This document shows positions 1 through 5,798 of a stretch of DNA of 7,786 nt, one piece after another. The notes beneath the pieces were generated by a model. It was not told the DNA's origin, ran no database searches, and was given only the letters and a program-made list of their open reading frames with translations. The stretch covers positions 1 to 7,786 of the forward strand of contig WAQR01000193.1 in NCBI GenBank assembly GCA_015520145.1, read 5' to 3'. How positions within the stretch are numbered: position 1 is the first letter of the stretch; the number at the start of each line of letters is the position of its first letter. The DNA comes from Candidatus Hydrothermarchaeota archaeon. GTDB taxonomy: Archaea; Hydrothermarchaeota; Hydrothermarchaeia; Hydrothermarchaeales; WAQR01. Made by a program: the position numbers and the translations under genes.

Positions 1-945
1 GACCCTGACCCCTCTCCTTGCAGCGTCGATACATGCCTCTAAAAACAGGTTTGGCGAAGTTTCAACCGAACCCTCTCTTTTTGAGCCCCAGTATTTGTAG
101 ATATAGAACTGTTCTACGTACAGTGTGGAGTTTGCTGAATCTATCAGACCCAAGATGTTCTCAACCGCATTTTCAGGTGCAACGACAGGAACCACGTTAA
201 ATGTCCCTGAATATCTTTCAGCCGCAAACTTCGGGCTGTATCCCCGGCTGTCCTGGATGTACTCCCACCTGCCACCTCCACCTCCATCTCCATTATCCAC
301 AAAACCGGCACCTGGCATCTCCGGCAGGACAGGCAGGCCACCTGCCCCTTCCGACACGTCTGCCCTCACAGAACCGTTCAGGTCAGAAAAGAAGATGTCA
401 AGAAAATATGACGTGAGATTTGAATTATAGACAACCGCCCCGAAACCCCTGTTGCCGTATCTGTTATCCACAGGAAAACCTGTCCTACCGAAGTTCTCTG
501 TACTTATAAGGATAGACGAATTATCTGATATCGCATACTTTGCGTGATTGAACCTCAAATCCTCAATATCGCTGTAATATATCTTTACGCCAGAACTTCC
601 AAGATAATCCAGGACCTGTTTTTCTATATCAGAAATCCCGCCGACAGGAGACGGTTCTACCATGATGACCACATCAACACCTCTCTCCCAGGCCTCTCTA
701 ACAAGTTTTGCAATTGACGGGCTGTCAAATGTGTAGGTGTTGATATAAAACGAGACATTTGTATTTTCAATATACTCCTCCAGCACAGGATAACTGCTGT
801 CAGGTGATGCGAAGGCAGTTACTTCAGACTCGTCCATGACTAAGGCATATGTGCAATCAAAAGAGAACAGTATCAAAAGCGGCATCGAAAGAGGTATCGA
901 AAGCGGTATCGATATCTGTATGAGTCCAATCCTCATGAAACTCAT
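1..945 (-). CDS. Exported phospholipase D-superfamily (HKD) protein, C-terminus beyond window
   Basis: The reading frame is open from ATG at 945 to the left edge, giving 315 residues without a stop; the C-terminal part is missing. An in-frame TAA lies four codons upstream, so 945 is the first possible ATG; Met4 (936) is an alternative. Residues 5-35 form a hydrophobic signal or anchor segment, so the protein probably acts outside the membrane. Residues 50-190 form a PLD-like domain with a clear HKD motif: H134, K136, D141, then S148-T149-E150-N151, matching HxKx4Dx6(G/S)(S/T)xN. A glycine-rich linker at 219-225 precedes a second PLD-like half beginning near residue 252; its catalytic motif should lie beyond the window. 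The superfamily includes phospholipases, nucleases and phosphatidyl transferases, and the substrate cannot be told here. The gene follows the two-component pair after 56 bp, possibly from its own promoter. Family assignment is firm; function is open. Confidence 0.85.
   Translation of the reverse strand, partial: MSFMRIGLIQISIPLSIPLSMPLLILFSFDCTYALVMDESEVTAFASPDSSYPVLEEYIENTNVSFYINTYTFDSPSIAKLVREAWERGVDVVIMVEPSPVGGISDIEKQVLDYLGSSGVKIYYSDIEDLRFNHAKYAISDNSSILISTENFGRTGFPVDNRYGNRGFGAVVYNSNLTSYFLDIFFSDLNGSVRADVSEGAGGLPVLPEMPGAGFVDNGDGGGGGRWEYIQDSRGYSPKFAAERYSGTFNVVPVVAPENAVENILGLIDSANSTLYVEQFYIYKYWGSKREGSVETSPNLFLEACIDAARRGVRV
871..918 (-). repeat. Imperfect 12-bp tandem repeat in the signal segment of the PLD-like gene
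   Basis: Four adjacent 12-bp units lie at 871-882, 883-894, 895-906 and 907-918. Read on the minus strand, the inner two (895-906 and 883-894) are TCGATACCGCTT and TCGATACCTCTT, followed by TCGATGCCGCTT-like and more degenerate outer copies. They encode a periodic Ile-Pro-Leu-Ser pattern (SIPLSIPLSMPLLI) inside the hydrophobic N-terminal segment. The 12-bp length keeps frame, so unit gain or loss would only alter the length of the signal segment. Confidence 0.7.
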
Positions 946-977
946 GAAAAAAGATTAAAAAATAATAATATAAAAAA
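946..977 (-). promoter_or_regulatory. T-rich gap: possible response-regulator terminator and/or TATA box for the PLD-like gene
   Basis: On the minus strand, three T6 runs (977-972, 962-957, 952-947) follow the response regulator stop codon. Oligo-T tracts alone can terminate archaeal transcription. The same stretch contains TTTTATATTATTA, centred about 25-28 bases before the ATG at 945. That is the spacing expected for a TATA box of a leaderless transcript, and it fits the absence of any Shine-Dalgarno sequence there. Both roles could coexist, separating the PLD-like gene from the kinase/regulator unit. No hairpin is evident. This reading is inferential. Confidence 0.4.
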
Positions 978-1001
978 CTACTCAAAGACCTCAAAACACT
1001 A

Positions 1002-1391
1002 CTACTCGTCTTCACGCACTATACGCCTTTCAAAAAGCCAGTTAACTGTCTGGAGCAGTTTCTGCCTCCTGACAGGTTTTGCGATATGCCAGTCAGCCAG
1101 CGCCTCGTCCAGACTCTTTACTTTGTGTTCGTCCTCGGACTTCACAGTGAGCATAGCAACAATAATATCCTTTGTATCCGGGTTTTCCTTTATCTTCTTA
1201 CAGACCTCCCATCCATTCATTTCAGGCATCATTACATCCAGGAGTATAAGATCAGGTTTGACCTCTTTTAGTTTTTCAAGACAGTCCATGCCATCAACTG
1301 CCTCTATAATATCGTAACCTCCTCGTTCCAGGATCTTTTTTACAACGGTCCTGAGGGTCTCTTCATCGTCAACAATCATGATCTTTTTCAT
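1002..1391 (-). CDS. Single-domain response regulator (CheY-like receiver)
   Basis: This is a 129-residue protein consisting only of a receiver domain. The acidic pocket is D8-D9, the phosphoacceptor is D52 (in LILLDVMMPEMNG), the switch Thr is T82 and the conserved Lys is K105 in a KP pair, so all catalytic residues are present. There is no output domain, so it cannot bind DNA itself through a known effector. It probably acts by protein-protein contact or as a phosphorelay intermediate. The sequence before the KP pair reads ADWHIAKP, where most receivers have an acidic GADDYxxKP; this may mark a particular archaeal receiver subfamily. Its ATG overlaps the stop of the upstream histidine kinase in an ATGA arrangement (4 bp), indicating translational coupling and a cognate pair. 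The gene ends with TAG at 1004-1002. Domain assignment is very secure; the downstream target is unknown. Confidence 0.95.
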   Translation of the reverse strand: MKKIMIVDDEETLRTVVKKILERGGYDIIEAVDGMDCLEKLKEVKPDLILLDVMMPEMNGWEVCKKIKENPDTKDIIVAMLTVKSEDEHKVKSLDEALADWHIAKPVRRQKLLQTVNWLFERRIVREDE

Positions 1392-4315
1392 TTGCCAGTC
1401 CTCCAGAACATTTTAAAGGTGGGTATTGTGAACGTAAACTTACTACCTTCTCCAAGTTTACTTGACAGCCAGATCTTTCCTCCATGGTCTTCGATTATCT
1501 CCTTCACTATTGCAAGCCCAAGCCCGATTCCAAGATATCGCCTATCCTCACTTGCATCAACCTGATAAAACCGGTCGAATATTTTATCAAATTCATCTTC
1601 CGGGATACCGACACCAGTATCCTCAACACTAACTTCTATGGACTCTTCTATATGTCTTGCGCTTATTATAACTTTTCCCTTCTCCTTATTAAACTTTATT
1701 GCATTGGTCAGCAAATTTGTGAGTGCCCGTTTGATCTGTTCTTCATCTGCCAGAATCGGGGGCATATCTTCCTGGATATCGACTTTGATATCTATTCCCT
1801 TCTCCAGTGCGACTCCTTTTACCTCTTCTATTGCTTTTCGTATTACCCTGTCAACAAAAAGTCTCTCTACTCGAATCTCCTCTTCCACAGGCTCTTTCTT
1901 TGAAAGCTTTAATAAATCGTCAATGAGACCGCTAAGTCTCGTGGCACTTTTTTCTGTGATTTTTATAAGCTCTTTCTGTTCTTCTGTCAGGTTATCAACG
2001 TCCTCTCCTGTCAGGAGGTCAACAACCCCGAAGATAGATGCAACCGGTGTACGGAGTTCATGTGAGACATTTGAGAGTATATCTTCTTTTAGTGTTTCTG
2101 CTTCTTTCAGGTTCTGTAGCGCCTCTTCCAGCCTGGAATACGATTCCTGGATCTCCTGTTCCAGTTCGACCTCTTTGGTTATGTCCTTGCTGATCCCTAC
2201 TGTACCGATAACCTTCCCGTCGCTGTCTCTCATTGCGGAGATTGAGAGACTTATATCGATCAGTTCCCCTCCCTTACTGTATATCTTTGACCTGTGGTTT
2301 CTTATTGTCCTGCCGCTTAGTACGTCTTTTTGTATCTTTTTACGCTCTTCTTTCAGTTCCGGGGGATATAGGTCGGTGATGGGCCTACCTACCACCTCCT
2401 CTTCCCGATACCCGAATAACTCTTCAGCCCCCCTGCTGAAACTGACTATCCTCCCTTTAATATCTGTGGTGATTATTGAATCAGGGGAACTTTCAATTAT
2501 GCTGTTTAAGAATTCTTTTGTTTCTTTTAGGATGGCTGTCCGTTCCTCGACCTCCTGCTCGAGTTTGGTTTTGTGGTATTTCAGTGATTCCAGGGTGTGG
2601 TCCACCTCCTCGAACCCCGTCCCTGCTATATATAGCCCTATCGAGATGATTATCGCCCAGAATAGTGTGGCATACTCGTTTGTCATAAAACTGAAGTTCT
2701 GCAGGAAGACCAGCCCTGTCTGGATTCCAAACCTCCCAATCCCTTCAAAGACAATCGGGACAGTCATGATTACCAGGAATATGCTCATGTGTCTGAGTTC
2801 TGATTTTTTTCCGAGTTTGATCGCCCTAAAAAGCGGATATAACGCAAGTAACCCCAGCAGGATAAATATGTAGAGCTGTATCCTGCCCCAGAAGACTATC
2901 AGTTTTACCCCCCATGTCGCTTTTTCTGGCTCACGTTTTCCCTGTAAGGTGGCTATTGCGTCATCAATTCCCTCTATCAGGCTGTCGACCTCTTTTGTTG
3001 TATGACTCCTCTTTGAATCTTTGAACCTGCCTTTTATGGTCATGTAGAGTTCCGGGTCGGCATCTGCTACGGTGTCCTGTATCTCGTTGAATATCACAAG
3101 TGCATTGTCTATTTCAGAGTATGCCATGCCGTGTTTGTTTTCTTTTATGTATGCCTTTGCTGTGGTTAGATAATCGCGAATCAAAGCCAGCTGGGTAATC
3201 GCTTCTGACCCTGTCCCTCCAAACTCCAGGGTTCTTGCAAGCATGCTGATGCTGTGCCCTTCGCCATGACCTTTATTTGCAGCCCCGTGGCTGTTGTCGT
3301 TTACTGCAATGCTGAACCTGTATATCCTCGTGGTATCGAACTGGACATCGTCCTCGTACCCTGTTACAAGTTTCCTCCTAAGTTCGAGATGCCAGGTGCC
3401 GTTGCTGTATACGCCCTTCCCCTCAATATCCCCTGCACTCCCACCCGGGCGCTGTGAGATATAATAGGGCAGGGTGAATCCTGGTGGTATCTTTTCGCCG
3501 TCGTTGAATCTGTCAGGATAGAGGAACTCTTTTGCCTGTCTGGTCAGGATGTCTTTTTTTGTGATATAATCCGCGCCGCTGTCAGTACCCGCAGCAGGGA
3601 TTTTGTAGTATTTTGGTGCGGTTATATTTCCTGATTCGTCCGCGACACCATTTACCACCTCTCCTTCTTCGTCACTATCACTTTCTGTATAGCTTTCAGG
3701 AGACCAGTCCATCTTGTGGGCGTGCCATGTCTTCAATTCACCAGAAGGGAGATAATCATCAAGGACCAGTTCGTTATCGAGATAGCCGTCTGTGATATAG
3801 TTCTCGGGGTTGTTAGTAGCAGCATGCCATTTCCAGCAGTCCACCCTCTCTTCAGGTGTGTTTGTCCGCATCCTGTCTGCGTGACATGCTATGGCACAGC
3901 CTGCGATATTGAAACCTGCAACTGAATCGTTGATATTCCAGTATATCGAGAAGATATCTTCTGTAGTTTCATTGGGTTTTAGCCAGGACGTACCGTTATA
4001 TGTCCATAAGATCCTGTCGCTTCTGGTCTTATCAGGCCATTCAATGAACATATAGATATATTCGTCATCATAGAGCGCCCGCATCTCCACGTCTATGTCC
4101 CCTATCTTCCCGTCAACCACCGGGATGACAAGGGTACGAAGCCCTTTCCATGACTCTTCGTCCATTATCCCGTCGATAGTGATCTTCTCGGATGTTCTTT
4201 CTGCAGTTAATATCGTACTGTGTTCAGTTGATGCAGTTGCCCCGTTTACAAAAAACTGGGCAGCAATCAACACCGCCACGAATATTATTACTCCTCGTCT
4301 GGACATCTGTAACAC
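1388..4315 (-). CDS. Membrane sensor histidine kinase with exported ethylbenzene dehydrogenase-like heme-binding domain and PAS domain
   Basis: A 975-residue kinase. Residues 8-28 form a signal peptide ending in an AxA site. Residues about 35-368 resemble the ethylbenzene-dehydrogenase/cytochrome c-552-type heme-binding domain: a DGIMDEESW start, GC140-AIA-C144-H145 (a CxxxCH motif), a DCWKWHAA segment (W161, H164), and a late FSIAVNDN segment followed by H343, H350 and H354. A helical stretch (about 370-460) links it to three membrane helices (about 472-496, 508-527, 547-566), an odd number that places the rest in the cytoplasm. A short coiled coil (574-600) leads to a PAS domain (about 598-712), HisKA with H752 in SHELRTP, and HATPase_c with N867/N871, D899-T-G-V-G and the G929/G931/G933 lid. 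All catalytic boxes are intact. Predicted role: autophosphorylation in response to an external redox, heme-ligand or small-molecule signal, then transfer to the overlapping response regulator. The start is GTG at 4315 (an in-frame stop lies just upstream) or ATG at 4306, which has a weak GAGTG upstream. The ligand and actual heme loading are inferred. Confidence 0.92.
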   Translation of the reverse strand: MLQMSRRGVIIFVAVLIAAQFFVNGATASTEHSTILTAERTSEKITIDGIMDEESWKGLRTLVIPVVDGKIGDIDVEMRALYDDEYIYMFIEWPDKTRSDRILWTYNGTSWLKPNETTEDIFSIYWNINDSVAGFNIAGCAIACHADRMRTNTPEERVDCWKWHAATNNPENYITDGYLDNELVLDDYLPSGELKTWHAHKMDWSPESYTESDSDEEGEVVNGVADESGNITAPKYYKIPAAGTDSGADYITKKDILTRQAKEFLYPDRFNDGEKIPPGFTLPYYISQRPGGSAGDIEGKGVYSNGTWHLELRRKLVTGYEDDVQFDTTRIYRFSIAVNDNSHGAANKGHGEGHSISMLARTLEFGGTGSEAITQLALIRDYLTTAKAYIKENKHGMAYSEIDNALVIFNEIQDTVADADPELYMTIKGRFKDSKRSHTTKEVDSLIEGIDDAIATLQGKREPEKATWGVKLIVFWGRIQLYIFILLGLLALYPLFRAIKLGKKSELRHMSIFLVIMTVPIVFEGIGRFGIQTGLVFLQNFSFMTNEYATLFWAIIISIGLYIAGTGFEEVDHTLESLKYHKTKLEQEVEERTAILKETKEFLNSIIESSPDSIITTDIKGRIVSFSRGAEELFGYREEEVVGRPITDLYPPELKEERKKIQKDVLSGRTIRNHRSKIYSKGGELIDISLSISAMRDSDGKVIGTVGISKDITKEVELEQEIQESYSRLEEALQNLKEAETLKEDILSNVSHELRTPVASIFGVVDLLTGEDVDNLTEEQKELIKITEKSATRLSGLIDDLLKLSKKEPVEEEIRVERLFVDRVIRKAIEEVKGVALEKGIDIKVDIQEDMPPILADEEQIKRALTNLLTNAIKFNKEKGKVIISARHIEESIEVSVEDTGVGIPEDEFDKIFDRFYQVDASEDRRYLGIGLGLAIVKEIIEDHGGKIWLSSKLGEGSKFTFTIPTFKMFWRTGK

Positions 4316-4376
4316 TCGATGGATTGTTTATTCTTTTGAGGGGGGCTGGGGACCATTTGGACCTTTTGTGGGATCC

Positions 4377-5519
4377 TTAGAGGAAGGTCTCCTGTATCTT
4401 TGCAAGACCTTTACCCAATATTATATTGTGTCCAGAGGTATATAATGTTAATTCAAGCGAGGACATTACCGCCATTAAATCAGTATAGTCTACGTTTCCC
4501 ATGTGTCCGATTCTAAATATCTTACCTTTCAACTGTGCCTGTCCGCCGGCCATGAGTATCCCGTGTTCTCTTTTCATCTTTCCTCTAACATCGTCGTCTG
4601 TCAGACCGTCAGGTATCTTTATTGCGGTTACTGTGTTGGATGCAGAGTCCTCGTCAGCAAAGAGTTCAAGGTTAATCTCTTTTGCAGCTCCCCGTGTGGC
4701 CTGTGCAAGGAGCCTGTGTCTTTTGATTCTGTTTTCAATGCCTTCAGCTCTGATTGCTTCAAGTGCCTTTTTCAATCCGTAAATCAGTGTTACAGACGGC
4801 GTGAAAGGGGTTGTGCCCTTTTTGAGGGCTGTCCTGTATCTTTGAAGGTCGAGATAGTAACCCCTTTTTGACCTGTTGTCTGATATGGTGTCCCATGCTT
4901 TCTCGCTGACTGCGGCAAATGCCATCCCAGGCGGGGCTGCAAGGCATTTCTGTGAGCCAGTTATGCAGATATCAATGCCCCATCTGTCTGTCTCCACATA
5001 GTCCCCGCCGACAGAGGTTATGGCATCAACGATGAAAAGCAGATCGTTTTTCTTTGCTATCTTTCCGATGGCCTTTGCGTCATGGAGTACTCCAGTGGAG
5101 GTCTCGTTGTGGGTGAGTGTGATTGCCTTTGCATTGCTGTCAGATACAGCGTCTTCAACATCGTCTGGATTTACAGCACTGCCCCATCTGACATCCACTT
5201 CCTTTGCTATTCCGCCGTATGCCCTTACAATCTCAGGCATCCTCTCACCGAATTTCCCGCCGGTGATACAGATGTATTCATCGCCTTCTTTTATCGTGCT
5301 GGCAATAGCAGCGTCCATTGCAGCAGTGCCAGACCCTGTAATGAGGAGTACATCATTTTTTGTTGAGAATATCTCTTTTAGGGTATCCTGGCAGTATTCC
5401 AATATCTCGTCAAATTCAGGTGTCCTGTGCCCGATTAGGGGTCTTGCCATCTCGTTTAATACTTCCGATGTCAGTTCGACCGGGCCTGGGATCATGAGTT
5501 TGTAGTTTTTCGGTTTCAT
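4377..5519 (-). CDS. Class V PLP-dependent aminotransferase (alanine/serine/aspartate-glyoxylate or pyruvate type)
   Basis: This 380-residue protein is the usual length for the serine-pyruvate/alanine-glyoxylate aminotransferase family. It opens with MIPGPVELTSEVL and GHRTPEFDEI, the typical N-terminal signature. TGSGTAAMDAA (61-71) forms the phosphate-binding turn, HNETSTG (137-143) and D165 in VDAITS contact the cofactor, and K191 in GSQKCLAAPPG is the Schiff-base lysine. R336 in FRIGHMG is the likely carboxylate-binding arginine. It should be a cytoplasmic enzyme moving an amino group between an amino acid and a 2-oxo acid. Archaeal relatives act on aspartate, alanine, serine or phosphoserine, and the preference cannot be read here. 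ATG 5519 is chosen because family homology begins there; the frame stays open to 5624, but that extension is hydrophobic and does not fit the family. The kinase starts 61 bp downstream on the same strand, so co-transcription is possible. Confidence 0.9.
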   Translation of the reverse strand: MKPKNYKLMIPGPVELTSEVLNEMARPLIGHRTPEFDEILEYCQDTLKEIFSTKNDVLLITGSGTAAMDAAIASTIKEGDEYICITGGKFGERMPEIVRAYGGIAKEVDVRWGSAVNPDDVEDAVSDSNAKAITLTHNETSTGVLHDAKAIGKIAKKNDLLFIVDAITSVGGDYVETDRWGIDICITGSQKCLAAPPGMAFAAVSEKAWDTISDNRSKRGYYLDLQRYRTALKKGTTPFTPSVTLIYGLKKALEAIRAEGIENRIKRHRLLAQATRGAAKEINLELFADEDSASNTVTAIKIPDGLTDDDVRGKMKREHGILMAGGQAQLKGKIFRIGHMGNVDYTDLMAVMSSLELTLYTSGHNIILGKGLAKIQETFL

Positions 5520-5543
5520 GTCACTAGCATAATTACCTGAGAG

Positions 5544-5557
5544 TAGATAAAGTTTGC
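5544..5557 (-). promoter_or_regulatory. Candidate TATA box for leaderless aminotransferase transcript
   Basis: On the minus strand the sequence GCAAACTTTATCTA ends at 5544, with its TATA-like core centred about 29 bases before the ATG at 5519. That spacing would start the RNA at or next to the ATG. The core is a weak match to the archaeal TTTATATA consensus. It competes with the stronger core at 5584-5594. Confidence 0.3.
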
Positions 5558-5583
5558 GAGGGTGTATTAGCACCAAGTACCAG

Positions 5584-5594
5584 AAATATAAATA
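5584..5594 (-). promoter_or_regulatory. Candidate TATA box upstream of aminotransferase
   Basis: The minus strand reads TATTTATATTT, a good archaeal TATA core, about 70 bases upstream of the aminotransferase ATG. Start-site spacing of about 25 bases predicts a leader of about 40-45 nt. The plus-strand reading (AAATATAAATA) is also TATA-like, so direction is not certain. Confidence 0.4.
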
Positions 5595-5652
5595 CCCGCA
5601 GGAGTGCCCTGTCAAAGATCCCATCTAAATCCCACCTCCAAACAGGAGCCCG

Positions 5653-5688
5653 TCCAATTAAAATGGGGTTTTGAAGGTATTAATTGGA
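5653..5688. repeat. Perfect 9-bp inverted repeat in the divergent promoter region
   Basis: TCCAATTAA at 5653-5661 is exactly complementary to TTAATTGGA at 5680-5688, separated by 18 bases. It sits between the candidate promoters of the leftward aminotransferase and the rightward chemoreceptor, roughly 30 bases before the chemoreceptor TATA-like element. Centre-to-centre distance of the half-sites is 27 bp, between two and three helical turns. It could be an operator bound by a dimeric regulator. The long spacer and lack of a T-run argue against a terminator. Confidence 0.5.
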
Positions 5689-5714
5689 TGACCTCATCAA
5701 AACAGAGGACAATA

Positions 5715-5730
5715 TTCAAAAGATATATAA
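5715..5730 (+). promoter_or_regulatory. Candidate BRE/TATA promoter of the chemoreceptor gene
   Basis: TTCAAAAGATATATAA combines an A-rich, BRE-like stretch with a TATA core (GATATATAA, 5722-5730), as in archaeal promoters. Transcription would start about 25 bases downstream, near 5752, leaving a leader of about 45 nt before the ATG at 5799. A second, weaker AT-rich core (GATATAAAAA) lies at 5749-5758. This is based on pattern and spacing only. Confidence 0.45.
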
Positions 5731-5738
5731 AGTATTAT

Positions 5739-5763
5739 GTCCATATTAGATATAAAAATGGAC
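5739..5763. repeat. 6-bp inverted repeat near the predicted chemoreceptor transcription start
   Basis: GTCCAT at 5739-5744 pairs with ATGGAC at 5758-5763 across a 13-bp AT-rich spacer. It lies immediately downstream of the TATA-like element and spans the predicted start of transcription. A repressor bound here could block initiation. With arms of only six bases, chance occurrence in AT-rich DNA is quite possible. Confidence 0.35.
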
Positions 5764-5785
5764 TTAAATCTGATTATAATTTAAC

Positions 5786-5797
5786 GGGGTAAGAGGG
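5786..5797 (+). promoter_or_regulatory. Purine-rich ribosome-binding region of the chemoreceptor
   Basis: The bases before ATG 5799 read GGGGTAAGAGGGA. GGGGT (5786-5790) is spaced 8 bases from the ATG and partly matches the archaeal GGAGGTGA-type site; GAGGG (5793-5797) is too close to act alone. An in-frame TAA at 5790-5792 shows that the gene cannot start upstream of 5799. Confidence 0.4.
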
Positions 5798-5798
5798 A

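Noticed and set aside
125..430. Short plus- and minus-strand frames within the left-edge gene
   Set aside because: They lie inside the continuous 315-codon PLD-like frame, which carries a complete HKD motif, and have no domain of their own.
1638..2873. A 411-codon open frame on the plus strand antisense to the kinase
   Set aside because: The translation is Ser-rich low-complexity sequence with no recognisable domain. The opposite strand encodes intact TM, PAS, HisKA and HATPase domains, so this is a composition shadow.
4350..4363. GGACC direct repeat (4350-4354 and 4359-4363) in the gap between aminotransferase and kinase
   Set aside because: Only two 5-bp copies, no symmetry and no clear relation to a promoter; too likely by chance.
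5520..5624. A 35-residue N-terminal extension of the aminotransferase (ATG at 5624)
   Set aside because: Family homology begins just after Met at 5519. The extension is hydrophobic and overlaps TATA-like sequences, so it is more likely promoter and leader.
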